DNA from: Fratercula arctica
Lineage: Eukaryota; Chordata; Aves; Charadriiformes; Alcidae
DNA: 64,000 nt
Direction of reading: 5' to 3'
Assembly: GCA_947846985.1 (NCBI GenBank)
Contig: CANTUZ010000027.1
Coordinates: 2,477,535-2,541,534 of the forward strand
In this document: piece after piece, positions 29,864 to 43,620 of the stretch
Layout of the letters: every line of letters begins with the position of its first letter
Numbering within the stretch: position 1 is the first letter of the stretch
Notes under the pieces: generated by a model
The model's input: the letters and a program-made list of their open reading frames with translations, nothing else
Told to the model about the DNA's origin: nothing
Databases searched by the model: none
Translations under genes and position numbers: made by a program

Positions 29864-31533
29864 CAGGTGAGATACATGCCCAAGGAGCCACAAGGGAAAA
29901 GTGTGGCTTGATTGAAAGCTCTCTAGAAACCGCTTCCATCGCCACACAGACCTTGGGGCTCTGGGCTTTCCTGGCACCTTCAGCCCAAAATCAACCCTGT
30001 CTCACTCGCCGCAGGGACGGCCACATAAATGACCCTATGTCCGGAAACATCTGCCACAAGGAAAGCATCGTAAGATACGTACCCAAGGAGGCACAAGGGA
30101 AAACTCTGGCTTCTTTGAAAGCTCTCTAGAAACCGCTTCCATCGCCACACAGACCTTGGGGCTGCGGGCTTTCCCGTCGACTTCAGCCTCAAAACAACCC
30201 TCTCTCACTCGCCCCAGGGCCGGCCACAAAAATCACCCTATGTCCGGAGACGGTGAGCACGAGGGACGCCAGCTGAGACATGTGCCCAAGGAGGCACGAG
30301 GGAAAACTGTGGCTTGTTTGAAAGCTCTCTAGAAACCGCTTCCATCGCCTCACAGACCTTGGGGCTCCGGGATTTCCTCGTGCCTTCAGCCTCAAAACAA
30401 CCCTCTCTCACTCGCCCCAGGGCCGGCCACAAAAATCACCCTATGTCCGGAGACGGTTAGCACGAGGGAAGCCAGCTGAAACAAGTGCCCAAGGGGCCAC
30501 GAGGGAAAACTGTGGCTTGTTTGAAAGCTCTCTAGAAACCGCTTCCATCGCCGCACAGACCTTGGGGCTCCGGGCTTTCCTGGCACCTTCAGCCTCAAAA
30601 CAGCCCTGTCTCACTCGCCCCAGGGACGGCCAGGAAAATCAGCCTATGTCCGGAGACGGTTAACAAGAGCGAAGCCAGCTGAAACAAGTGCCAAAGGAGC
30701 CACGAGAGAAAACTGTGGCTTGTTTGAAAGCTCTCTAGAAATCGCTTCCATCGCCGCACAGACCTTGGGGCTCCGGGCTTTCCTGGCGCCTTCAGCCCGA
30801 AAACAACCCTCTCTCACTCGCCCCAGGGACGGCCACATGAAAAGACCATATGTCCGGAAAGAGCTGCCACAAGGGAAGCATCCTATGACACATGCCCAAG
30901 GAGCCACGAGGAAAAACTGTGGCTTGTTTGAAAGCTCTCTAGAAACCGCTTCCATCGCCGCACAGACCTTGGGGGCTCCGGGATTTCCTCGTGCCTTCAG
31001 CCTCAAAACAACCCTATCTCACTCGCTCCAGGGCCGGCCACATAAATCACCCTATCTCCGGTGATGATTAGCACAACGGAAGCCAGCTGAGACACGTGCC
31101 CAAGGAGCCACGAGAGAAAACTGTGGCTTGTTTGAAAGCTCTCTACAAACCGCTTGCATCGCCACACAGACCTCGGGGCTCCGGGCATTCCTGGCGCCTT
31201 CAGCCTCAAAACAACCCTCTCTCACTCACCCCAGGGACATAAATGACCATATATCCGGAGATGGTTAGCACGAGGGAAGCCAGGTGAGATAAATGCCCAA
31301 GGACCCACAAGAGAAAACTATGGCTTGTTTGAAAGCTCTCTAGAAACCGCTTGCATCGCCGCACAGACCTTGGGGCTGTGGACTTTCCTGGCACCTTCAG
31401 CCCGAAAACAACCCTGTCTCACTCGCCGCAGGGACGGCCACATAAATGACCCTATGTCCGGAAACAGTTGCCACAAGGGAAGCATCCTAAGACACATGCC
31501 CAAGGAGCCACAGGGGAAAACTGTGGCTTGTTT
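29864..31533 (-). repeat. Duplicated block, copy 2
   Basis: This is the counterpart of 26822-28490. The offset changes by one base at an extra G near 30971. Its first part also belongs to the block repeated at 33.75-35.23 kb. Confidence 0.8.
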
Positions 31534-31709
31534 GAAAGCTCTCTAGAAACCGCTTGCATCGCCGCACAGACCTTGGGGCTCCGGGCTTTCCTGGCGCCTT
31601 CAGCCTCAAAACAACCCTCTCTCACTCGCTCCAGGGACGGCCACAAAAATCACCCTATGTCCGGAAACAGTTGCCACAAGGGAAGCATCCTTAGACACAT
31701 GCCCAAGGA

Positions 31710-33350
31710 GCCACGAGAGAAAACTGTGGCTTGTTTGAAAGCTCTCTAGAAACCGCTTCCATCGCCGCACAGACCTTGGGGCTCCGGGCTTTCCTTGCGC
31801 CTTCAGCCTCAAAAAAACCCTCTCTCACTCGCCCCAGGGCCGGCCACAAATATCACCCTATGTCCGGAAACAGTTGCCACAAGCGAAGCATCGTAAGACA
31901 CATGCCCAAGGAGCCACGAGGGAAAACTCTGGCTTCTTTGAAAGCTCTCTAGAAACCGCTTCCATCGCCGCACAGACCTTGGGGCTGAGGGCTTTCCTGG
32001 GACCTTCAGCCCGAAAACAATCCTCTCTCACTCGCCGCAGGGACGGCCACATGAAAGACCATATGTCCGGAAAGAGCTGCCACAAGGGAAGCATCCTAAG
32101 ACACATGCCCAAGGAGCCATGAGGGAAAACTGTGGCTTCTTTGAAAGCTCTCTAGAAACCGCTTCCATCGCCGCATAGACCTTGGGGCTGAGGGCTTTCC
32201 TGCCACTTGAACCTCAAAACAACCCTCTCGCACTCGCCCCAGGGACGGCCACATGAAAAGACCATATGTCCGGAAACAGGTGCCACAAGGGAAGCATCCT
32301 AAGACACATGCCCAAGGAGCCACGAGGGAAAACTGTGGCTTCTTTGAAAGCTCTCTAGAAACCGCTTGCATCGCCGCACAGACCTTGGGGCTCCGGGCTT
32401 CCCTGTTGCCTTCAGCCTAAAAACAACCCCGTGTAACTCGCTCCAGGGCCGACAAAAAAATCACCCTATGTCCGGAGACGGTTAGCACGAGGGACGCCAG
32501 CTGAGACAAGTGCCCAAGGAGGCACGAGGGAAAACTGTGGCTTGTTTGAAAGCTCTCTAGAAACCGCTTCCATCGCCGCAAAGACCTTGGGGCTGCGGGC
32601 TTTCCTGGCGCCTTCAGCCCGAAAAAAACCCTGTCTGACTCGCCGCAGGAACGGCCACATAGATGACCATATGTCCGGAAACAGCTGCCACAAGGGAAGC
32701 ATCGTAAGACACGTGCCAAGGAGCCACGAGAGAAAACTGTGGCTTGTTTGAAAGCTCTCTAGAAACCACTTCCATCGCCGCACAGACCTTGGGGCTCCGG
32801 GCTTTCCTGGCGCCTTCAGCCTCAAAAAAACCCTGTCTCTTGACCCAGGAACGGCCACAAAAATCACCCTATGTCCGGAGACGGTTAGCACGAGAGAAGC
32901 CAGCTGAGACACGTGCCCAAAGAGCCACAAGGGAAAACTGTGGCTTGTTTGAAAGCTCTCTAGAAACCGCTTCCATCGCCACAAAGACCTTGGGGCTGCG
33001 GGCTTTCCCGGCGCCTTCAGCCTCAAAACAACCCTCTCTCACTCGCCCCAGGGCCGGCCACAAAAATCACCCTATGTCCGGAGACGGTTAGCACGAGGGA
33101 CGCCAGCTGAGACAAGTGCCCAAGGAGGCACGAGGGAAAACTGTGGCTTGTTTGTAAGCTCTCTAGAAACCGCTTCCATCGCCGCACAGACCTTGGGGCT
33201 CCGGGCTTTCCTGGCGCCATCAGCCTCAAAACAGCCCTCTCTCACTCGCCGCAGGGCCGGCCACATGAAAAGACCGTATGTCCGGAAACAGCTGCCACAA
33301 GGGAAGCATCCTAAGACACATGCCCAAGGAGCCACAGGGGAAAACTGTGG
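31710..33350 (-). repeat. Eight-monomer block, copy 1
   Basis: The block matches about 35160-36810 at an offset of 3449-3455 bp (17 monomers). Private variants are shared, including CTTGACCCAGGAACGG, GTGTAACTCGCTCC and an ACCGTATGTCC that most other units read as ACCATATGTCC. Confidence 0.75.
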
Positions 33351-33749
33351 CTTGTTTGTAAGCTCTCTAGAAACCGCTTCCATCGCCGCACAGACCTTGG
33401 GGCTCCGGGCTTTCCTGGCGCCATCAGCCTCAAAACAGCCCTCTCTCACTCGCCGCAGGGCCGGCCACATGAAAAGACCATATGTCCGGAAACAGTTGCC
33501 ACAAGGGAAGCATCCTAAGACACATGCCCAAGGAGCCACAGGGGAAAACTGTGGCTTGTTTGAAAGCTCTCTAGAAACCGCTTCCATCGCCGCACAGACC
33601 TTGGGCTCCGGGCTTTCCTTGTGCCTTCAGCCTCAAAAAAACCCTGTCTCACTCGCCCCAGGGCCGGCCACAAAAATCACCCTATGTCCGGAAACAGTTG
33701 CCACAAGGGAAGCATCCTAAGACATGTGCCCAAGGAGGCGCGAGGGAAA

Positions 33750-35230
33750 ACTGTGGCTTGTTTGAAAGCTCTCTAGAAACCGCTTCCATCGCCGCACAGA
33801 CCTTGGGGCTCCGGGATTTCCTCGTGCCTTCAGCCTCAAAACAACCCTCTCTCACTCGCTCCAGGGCCGGCCACATAAATCACCCTATGTCCGGAGACGG
33901 TTAGCACGAGGGAAGCCAGCTGAGACACGTGCCCAAGGGGCCACGAGGGAAAACTGTAGCTTGTTTGAAAGCTCTCTAGAAACCGCTTGCATCGCCGCAC
34001 AGACCTTGGGGCTCCGGGCTTTCCTGGCGCCTACAGAGTCAAAAAAACCCTGTCTCACTCGCCCCAGGGACGGCCAGAAAAATCAGCCTATGTCCGGAGA
34101 TGGTTAGCACGAGGGAAGCCAGCTGAGACACGTGCCCAAGGAGCCACGAGGGAAAACTGTGGCTTGTTTGAAAGCTGTCTAGAAACCGCTTCCATCACCA
34201 GACAGACCTTGGGGCTCCGGGCTTTCCTGGCGCCTTCAGCCTCAAAACAACCATCTACCATTCGCCCCAGGGACGGCCACATAAATGACCATATATCCGG
34301 AGATGGTTAGCACGAGGGAAGCCAGGTGAGATACATGCCCAAGGAGCCACAAGGGAAAAGTGTGGCTTGATTGAAAGCTCTCTAGAAACCGCTTCCATCG
34401 CCACACAGACCTTGGGGCTCTGGGCTTTCCTGGCACCTTCAGCCCAAAATCAACCCTGTCTCACTCGCCGCAGGGACGGCCACATAAATGACCCTATGTC
34501 CGGAAACATCTGCCACAAGGAAAGCATCGTAAGATACGTACCCAAGGAGGCACAAGGGAAAACTCTGGCTTCTTTGAAAGCTCTCTAGAAACCGCTTCCA
34601 TCGCCACACAGACCTTGGGGCTGCGGGCTTTCCCGTCGACTTCAGCCTCAAAACAACCCTCTCTCACTCGCCCCAGGGCCGGCCACAAAAATCACCCTAT
34701 GTCCGGAGACGGTGAGCACGAGGGACGCCAGCTGAGACATGTGCCCAAGGAGGCACGAGGGAAAACTGTGGCTTGTTTGTAAGCTCTCTAGAAACCGCTT
34801 CCATCGCCGCACAGACCTTGGGGCTCCGGGATTTCCTCGTGCCTTCAGCCTCAAAACAACCCTCTCTCACTCGCCCCAGGGCCGGCCACAAAAATCACCC
34901 TATGTCCGGAGACGGTTAGCACGAGGGAAGCCAGCTGAAACAAGTGCCCAAGGGGCCACGAGGGAAAACTGTGGCTTGTTTTGAAAGCTCTCTAGAAACC
35001 GCTTCCATCGCCGCACAGACCTTGGGGCTCCGGGCTTTCCTGGCACCTTCAGCCTCAAAACAGCCCTGTCTCACTCGCCCCAGGGACGGCCAGGAAAATC
35101 AGCCTATGTCCGGAGACGGTTAACAAGAGCGAAGCCAGCTGAAACAAGTGCCAAAGGAGCCACGAGAGAAAACTGTGGCTTGTTTGAAAGCTCTCTAGAA
35201 ACCGCTTCCATCGCCGCACAGACCTTGGGG
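33750..35230 (-). repeat. Copy of the 29.3-30.8 kb block
   Basis: The match to about 29290-30770 has an offset of about 4459 bp (22 monomers). It includes the distinctive CCTACAGAGTC monomer and the CCATTCGCCCC monomer. It ends near 35230, where the left copy has GCCCGAAAAC and this one GCCTCAAAAC. Confidence 0.75.
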
Positions 35231-36810
35231 CTCCGGGCTTTCCTGGCGCCTTCAGCCTCAAAACAACCCTCTCTCACTCGCCCCAGGGCCGGCCACAAAT
35301 ATCACCCTATGTCCGGAAACAGTTGCCACAAGCGAAGCATCGTAAGACACATGCCCAAGGAGCCACGAGGGAAAACTCTGGCTTCTTTGAAAGCTCTCTA
35401 GAAACCGCTTCCATCGCCGCAAAGACCTTGGGGCTGAGGGCTTTCCTGGGACCTTCAGCCCGAAAACAATCCTCTCTCACTCGCCGCAGGGACGGCCACA
35501 TGAAAGACCATATGTCCGGAAAGAGCTGCCACAAGGGAAGCATCCTAAGACACATGCCCAAGGAGCCATGAGGGAAAACTGTGGCTTCTTTGAAAGCTCT
35601 CTAGAAACCGCTTCCATCGCCGCATAGACCTTGGGGCTGAGGGCTTTCCTGCCACTTGAACCTCAAAACAACCCTCTCGCACTCGCCCCAGGGACGGCCA
35701 CATGAAAAGACCATATGTCCGGAAACAGGTGCCACAAGGGAAGCATCCTAAGACACATGCCCAAGGAGCCACGAGGTAAAACTGTGGCTTCTTTGAAAGC
35801 TCTCTAGAAACCGCTTGCATCGCCGCACAGACCTTGGGGCTCCGGGCTTCCCTGTTCCCTTCAGCCTAAAAACAACCCCGTGTAACTCGCTCCAGGGCCG
35901 ACAAAAAAAATCACCCTATGTCCGGAGACGGTTAGCACGAGGGACGCCAGCTGAGACAAGTGCCCAAGGAGGCACGAGGGAAAACTGTGGCTTGTTTGAA
36001 AGCTCTCTAGAAACCGCTTCCATCGCCGCAAAGACCTTGGGCTGCGGGCTTTCCTGGCGCCTTCAGCCCGAAAAAAAAACCCTGTCTGACTCGCCGCAGG
36101 AACGGCCACATAGATGACCATATGTCCGGAAACAGCTGCCACAAGGGAAGCATCGTAAGACACGTGCCCAAGGAGCCACGAGAGAAAACTGTGGCTTGTT
36201 TGAAAGCTCTCTAGAAACCACTTCCATCGCCGCACAGACCTTGGGGCTCCGGGCTTTCCTGGCGCCTTCAGCCTCAAAAAACCCCTGTCTCTTGACCCAG
36301 GAACGGCCACAAAAATCACCCTATGTCCGGAGACGGTTAGCACGAGAGAAGCCAGCTGAGACACGTGCCCAAAGAGCCACAAGGGAAAACTGTGGCTTGT
36401 TTGAAAGCTCTCTAGAAACCGCTTCCATCGCCACAAAGACCTTGGGGCTGCGGGCTTTCCCGGCGCCTTCAGCCTCAAAACAACCCTCTCTCACTCGCCC
36501 AGGGCCGGCCACAAAATCACCCTATGTCCGGAGGACGGTTAGCACGAGGGACGCCAGCTGAGACAAGTTGCCCAAGGAGGCACGAGGGAAAACTGTGGCT
36601 TGTTTGTAAGCTCTCTAGAAACCGCTTCCATCGCCGCACCAGACCTTGGGGGCTCCGGGCTTTCCTGGCGCCATCAGCCTCAAAACAGCCCTCTCTCACT
36701 CGCCGCAGGGCCGGCCACATGAAAAGACCGTATGTCCGGAAACAGTTGCCACAAGGGAAGCATCCTAAGACACATGCCCAAGGAGCCACAGGGGAAAACT
36801 GTGGCTTGTT
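35160..36810 (-). repeat. Eight-monomer block, copy 2
   Basis: This is the counterpart of 31710-33350. Several single-base indels appear from about 36480 onward that the first copy lacks, so consensus quality probably drops there. Confidence 0.75.
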
Positions 36811-39800
36811 TGAAAGCTCTCTAGAAACCGCTTCCATCGCGGCACAAACCTTGGGGCTCCGGGCTTTCCTGGCACCTTCAGGCCCAAAAAAAACCCTGTC
36901 TCACTCGCCCCAGGGCCAGCCACAAAAATCACCCTATGTCCGGAACAAGCTGCCACAAGGGAAGCATCCTAAGACACATGCCCAAGGAGCCACAGGGGAA
37001 AACTGTGGCTTGTTTGAAAGCTCTCTAGAAACCGCTTGCATCGCCACACAGACCTCGGGGCTCAGGGCTTTCCTGGCACCTTCACCCTCAAAACAGCCCT
37101 GTCTCACTCGCCCCAGGGACGGCCAGAAAATCAGCCTATGTGCGGAGACGGTTTAGCAAGAGGGAAGCCAGGTGAGACTTGTACCCAAGGAGCCACGAGG
37201 GAAAAACTGTGGCTTGTTTGAAAGCTCTCTAGAAACCGCTTGCATCGCCGCACTGACCTTGGGGCTACGTGCTTTCCAGGTGATTTTCAGCCTCAAAACA
37301 ACCCTCTCTTACTCGCCCAGGACGTCCATAAAAATCACCCTATGTGGGGAGATAGTTAGCAGGAGGCAAGCGAGCTGAGACAAGCGCCCAAGCAGCCAAA
37401 GGGAAAACTGTGGCTTGAATGAAAGCTCTCTAGAAACCGCTTCCATCGCCACACAGACCTCGGGGCTCCGGCATTCCTGGCGCCTTCAGCCTCAAAACAA
37501 CCCTCTCTCACTCGCCCCAGGGACATAAATGACCATACATCCGGAGATGGTTTAGCACGAGGGAAGCCAGGTGAGATACATGCCCAAGGACCCACAAGAG
37601 AAAACTATGGCTTGTTTGAAAGCTCTCTAGAAACCCGCTTGCATCGCCGCACAGACCTTGGGGCTCCGGGCCTCCCTGGCGCCTTCAGCCTCAAAACAAC
37701 CCTCTCTCACTCGCCCCAGGGCCGGCCACATAAATGACCATATGTCCGGAAACAGCTGCCACAAGGGAAGCATCCTAAGACACATGCCCAAGGAGCCACA
37801 AGGGAAAACTGTGGCTTGTTTGAAAGCTCTCTAGAAACCGCTTCCATCGCCGCACAGGACTTGGGGCTCCGGGCTTTCCTGGCGCCATCAGCCTCAAAAA
37901 CAGCCCTCTCTCACTCGCCGCAGGGCCGGCCACATGAAAAGACCATATGTCCGGAAACAGTTGCCACAAGGGAAGCATCCTAAGACACATGCCCAAGGAG
38001 CCACAGGGGAAAAACTGTGGCTTGTTTGAAAGCTCTCTAGAAACCGCTTCCATCGCCCAACAGACCTTGGGGCTCCGGGCTTTCCTTGCGCCTTCAGCCT
38101 CAAAAAAACCCTCTCTCACTCGCCCCAGGGCCGGCCACAAAAATCACCCTATGGTCCGGAGACGGTTAGCACGAGGGACGCCAGCTGAGACAAGTGCCCA
38201 AGGAGGCACGAGGGAAAACTGTGGCTTGTTTGTAAGCTCTCTAGAAACCGCTTCCATCGCCGCACAGACCTTGGGGCTCCGGGCTTTCCTGGCGCCATCA
38301 GCCTCAAAACAGCCCTCTCTCACTCGCCGCAGGGCCGGCCACATGAAAAGACCATATGTCCGGAAACAGTTGCCACAAGGGAAGCTCCTAAGACACATGC
38401 CCAAGGAGCCACAGGGGAAAACTGTGGCTTGTTTGAAAGCTCTCTAGAAACCGCTTCCATCGCGGCACAAACCTTGGGCTCCGGCTTTTCCTGGCACCTT
38501 CAGCCCAAAAAAACCCTGTCTCACTCGCCCCAGGGCCAGCCACAAAAATCACCCTATGTCCGGAACAAGCTGCCACAAGGGAAGCATCCTAAGACACGTG
38601 CCCAAGGAGCCACGAGGGAAAACTGTGGCTTGTTTGAAAGCTCTCCTAGAAACCGCTTTGCATCGCCACACAGACCTCGGGGCTCAGGGCTTTCCTGGCA
38701 CCTTCACCCTCAAAACAGTCCTGTCTCACTCGCCCCAGGGACGGCCAGAAAAATCAGCCTATGTGCGGAGACGGTTAGCAAGAGGGAAGCCAGGTGAGAC
38801 TTGTACCCAAGGAGCCACGAGGGAAAACTGTGGCTTCTTTCAAAGCTCTCTAGAAACCGCTTGCATCGCCGCACTGACCTTGGGGCTATGTGCTTTCCAG
38901 GTGATTTCAGCCTCAAAACAACCCTCTCTTACTCGCCCCAGGACGTCCATAAAAATCACCCTATGTGGGGAGATAGTTAGCAGGAGGGAAGCGAGCTGAG
39001 ACAAGCGCCCAAGCAGCCAAAGGGAAAACTGTGGCTTGAATGAAAGCTCTCTAGAAACCGCTTCCATCGCCGCAAAGACCTTGGGGCTGAGGGCTTTCCT
39101 GGCGCCTACAGAGTCAAAAAAACCCTGTCTCACTCGCCCCAGGGACGGCCAGAAAAATCAGCCTATGTCCGGAGATGGTTAGCACGAGGGAAGCCAGCTG
39201 AGACACGTGCCCACAGGAGCCACGAGGGAAAACTGTGGCTTGTTTTGAAAGCTGTCTAGAAACCGCTTCCATCACCAGACAGACCTTGGGGCTCCGGGCT
39301 TTCCTGGCGCCTTCAGCCTCAAAACAACCATCTGCCATTCGCCCCAGGGACGGCCACATAAATGACCATATATCCGGAGATGGTTAGCACGAGGGAAGCC
39401 AGGTGAGATACATGCCCAAGGAGCCACAAGGGAAAAGTGTGGCTTGATTGAAAGCTCTCTAGAAACCGCTTCCATCGCCACACAGACCTTGGGGCTCTGG
39501 GCTTTCCTGGCACCTTCAGCCTCAAAACAGCCCTGTCTCACTCGCCCCAGGGACGGCCAGGAAAATCAGCCTATGTCCGGAGACGGTTAACAAGAGCGAA
39601 GCCAGCTGAAACAAGTGCCAAAGGAGCCACGAGAGAAAACTGTGGCTTGTTTGAAAGCTCTCTAGAAACCGCTTCCATCGCCGCACAGACCTTGGGGCTC
39701 CGGGCTCCCTGGCGCCTTCAGCCTCAAAACAACCCTCTCTCACTCGCCCCAGGGACGGCCACATGAAAAGACCATATGTCCGGAAAGAGCTGCCACAAGG

Positions 39801-42800
39801 GAAGCATCCTATGACACATGCCCAAGGAGCCACGAGGAAAAACTGTGGCTTGTTTGAAAGCTCTCTAGAAACCGCTTCCATCGCCACACAGACCTTGGGG
39901 CTCCGGGATTTCCTCGTGCCTTCAGCCTCAAAACAACCCTATCTCACTCGCTCCAGGGCCGGCCACATAAATCACCCTATCTCCGGTGATGATTAGCACA
40001 ACGGAAGCCAGCTGAGACACGTGCCCAAGGAGCCACGAGAGAAAACTGTGGCTTGTTTGAAAGCTCTCTACAAACCGCTTGCATCGCCACACAGACCTCG
40101 GGGCTCCGGGCATTCCTGGCGCCTTCAGCCTCAAAACAACCCTCTCTCACTCGCCCCAGGGACATAAATGACCATATATCCGGAGATGGTTAGCACGAGG
40201 GAAGCCAGGTGAGATAAATGCCCAAGGACCCACAAAAGAAAACTGTGGCTTGTTTGAAAGCTCTCTAGAAACCGCTTGCATCGCCGCACAGACCTTGGGG
40301 CTCCGGGCTCCCTGGCGCCTTCAGCCTCAAAACAACCCTCTCTCACTCGCCCCAGGGCCGGCCGGCCACATGAAAAGACCATATGTCTGGAAACAGCTGC
40401 CACAAGGGAAGCATCCTAAGACACATGCCCAAGGAGCCACAGGGGAAAACTGTGGCTGTTTGTAAGCTCTCTAGAAACCGCTTCCATCGCCGCACAGACC
40501 CTTGGGGCTCCGGCTTTCCCTGGCGCCATCAGCCTCAAAACAGCCCTCTCTCACTCGCCGCAGGGCCGGCCGGCCACATGAAAAGACCATATGTCTGGAA
40601 ACAGTTGCCACAAGGGAAGCATCCTAAGACACATGCCCCAAGGAGCCACAGGGGAAAACTGTGGCTTGTTTGAAAGCTCTCTAGAAACCGCTTCCATCGC
40701 CGCACAGACCTTTGGGGCTCCGGGCTTTCCTGGCGCCCTTCAGCCTCAAACAACCCTCTCTCACCTCGCTCCAGGGACGTGCCACAAAAATCACCCTATG
40801 GCCGGAAACAGTTGCCACAAGGGAAGCATCCTTAGAAACATGCCCAAGGAGCACGAGAGAAAACTGTGGCTTGTTTGAAAGCTCTCTAGAAACCGCTTCC
40901 ATCGCCGCACAGACCTTGGGGCTCGGGCTTTCCTTGCGCCTTCAGCCTCAAAAAAACCCTCTCTCACTCGCCCCAGGGCCGGCCACAATATCACCCTATG
41001 TCCGGAAACAGTTGCCACAAGCGAAGCATCGTAAGACACATGCCCAAGGAGCCACGAGGGAAAACTGTGGCTTCTTTGAAAGCTCTCTAGAAACCGCTTC
41101 CATCGCCGCATAGACCTTGGGGCTGAGGGCTTTCCTCTGCACTATGAACCTCAAAACAACCCTCTCGCACTCGCCCCAGGGACGGCCACATGAAAAGACC
41201 ATATGTCCGGAAACAGGTGCCACAAGGGAAGCATCCTAAGACACATGCCCAAGGAGCCACAAGGGAAAACTGTGGCTTGTTTGAAAGCTCTCTAGAAACC
41301 GCTTGCATCGCCGCACAGACCTTGGGTCTCCGGGCTTCCCTGTTGCCTTCAGCCTAAAAACAACCCCGTGTAACTCGCTCCAGGGCCGACAAAAAAAATC
41401 ACCCTATGTCCGGAGACGGTTAGCACGAGGGACGCCAGCTGAGACAAGTGCCCAAGGAGCACGAGGGGAAACTGTGGCTTGTTTGAAAGCTCTCTAGAAA
41501 CCGCTTCCATCGCCGCAAAGACCTTGGGGCTGCGGGCTTTCCTGGCGCCTTCAGCCCGAAAAAACCCTGTCTGACTCGCCGCAGGAACGGCCACATAGAT
41601 GACCATATGTCCGGAAACATGCTGCCACAAGGGAAGCATCGTAAGACACGTGCCAAGGAGCCACGAGAGAAAACTGTGGCTTGTTTGAAAGCTCTCTAGA
41701 AACCACTTCCATCGCCGCACAGACCTTGGGGCTCCGGGCTTTCCTTGGCGCCTTCAGCCTCAAAAAAACCCCTGTCTCTTGACCCAGGAACGGCCACAAA
41801 AATCACCCTATGTCCGGAGACGGTTAGCACGAGAGAAGCCAGCTGAGACACGTGCCCAAAGAGCCACAAGGGAAAACTGTGGCTTGTTTGAAAGCTCTCT
41901 AGAAACCGCTTCCATCGCCGCACAGACCTTGGGGCTCCGGGATTTCCTCGTGCCTTCAGCCTCAAAACAACCCTCTCTCACTCGCCCCAGGGCCGGCCAC
42001 AAAAATCACCCTATGTCCGGAGACGGTTAGCACGAGGGACGCCAGCTGAGACAAGTGCCCAAGGAGGCACGAGGGAAAACTGTGCTTGTTTGTAAGCTCT
42101 CTAGAAACCGCTTCCATCGCCGCCCAGACCTTGGGGCTCCGGGCTTTCCTGGCGCCATCAGCCTCAAAACAGCCCTCTCTCACTCGCCGCAGGGCCGGCC
42201 ACATGAAAAGACCATATGTCCGGAAACAGCGGCCACAAGGGAAGCATCCTAAGACACATGCCCAAGGAGCCACAGGGGGAAAACTGTGGCTTGTTTGAAA
42301 GCTCTCTAGAAACCGCTTCCATCGCGGCACAAACCTTGGGGCTCCGGGCTTTCCTGGCACCTTCAGGCCCCAAAAAAACCCTGTCTCACTCGCCCCAGGG
42401 CCAGCCACAAAAATCACCCTATGTCCGGAACAAGCTGCCACAAGGGAAGCATCCTAAGACACGTGCCCAAGGAGCCACGAGGGAAAACTGTGGCTTGTTT
42501 GAAAGCTCTCTAGAAACCGCTTGCATCGCCACACAGACCTCGGGCTCAGGGCTTTCCTGGCACCTTCACCCTCAAAACAGCCCTGTCTCACTCGCCCCAG
42601 GGACGGCCAGAAAAATCAGCCTATGTGCGGAGACGGCTAGCAAGAGGGAAGCCAGGTGAGACTTGTACCCAAGGAGCCACGAGGGAAAACTGTGGCTTCT
42701 TTCAAAGCTCTCTAGAAACCGCTTGCATCGCCGCACTGACCTTGGGGCTACGTGCTTTCCAGGTGATTTCAGCCTCAAAACAACCCTCTCTTACTCGCCC

Positions 42801-43620
42801 CAGGACGTCCATAAAATCACCCTATGTGGGGAGATAGTTAGCAGGAGGGAAGCGAGCTGAGACAAGCGCCCAAGCAGCCAAAGGGAAAACTGTGGCTTGA
42901 ATGAAAGCTCTCTAGAAACCGCTTCCATCGCCACACAGACCTCGGGGCTCCGGGCATTCCTGGCGCCTTCAGCCTCAAAACAACCCCTCTCTCACTCGCC
43001 CCAGGGACATAAATGACCATACATCCGGAGATGGTTAGCACGAGGGAAGCCAGGTGAGATACATGCCCAAGGAACCACAAGAGAAAACTGTGGCTTGTTT
43101 GAAAGCTCTCTAGAAACCGCTTGCATCGCCGCACAGACCTTGGGGCTCCGGGCTCCCTGGCGCCTTCAGCCTCAAAACAACCCTCTCTCAGTCGCCCCAG
43201 GGCCGGCCACATGAAAAGACCATATGTCCGGAAACAGCTGCCACAAGGGAAGCATCCTAAGACACATGCCCAAGGAGCCACAGGGGAAAACTGTGGCTTG
43301 TTTGTAAGCTCTCTAGAAACCGCTTCCATCGCCGCACAGACCTTGGGGCTCCGGGCTTTCCTGGCGCATCAGCCTCAAAACAGCCCTCTCTCACTCGCCG
43401 CAGGGCCGGCCACATGAAAAGACCATATGTCCGGAAACAGTTGCCACAAGGGAAGCATCCTAAGACACATGCCCAAGGAGCCACAGGGGAAAACTGCGGC
43501 TTGTTTGAAAGCTCTCTAGAAACCGCTTCCATCGCTGCACAGACCTTGGGGCTCCGGGCTTTCCTTGCGCCTTCAGCCTCAAAAAAACCCTCTCTCACTC
43601 GCCCCAGGGCTGGCCACAAA
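36480..43620 (-). repeat. Indel-dense part of the reverse array
   Basis: Single-base gains and losses are frequent, mostly in short homopolymers: a missing C in CGCCCAGGG at 36497, GGAGGACGG at 36531, AAGTTGCCC at 36567, GCACCAGACC at 36636, and many more. The adjacent stretches at 32-36 kb and 45-61 kb show far fewer. Sequencing or polishing error is the simplest reading. Confidence 0.7.
40356..40575 (-). repeat. Two neighbouring monomers sharing a GGCC insertion
   Basis: At 40356-40367 and 40564-40575 the usual GGCCGGCC is extended to GGCCGGCCGGCC. The two sites are one monomer apart. They lie in the indel-dense stretch, but a shared 4-base insertion could also be a real local duplication. 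Confidence 0.7.
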
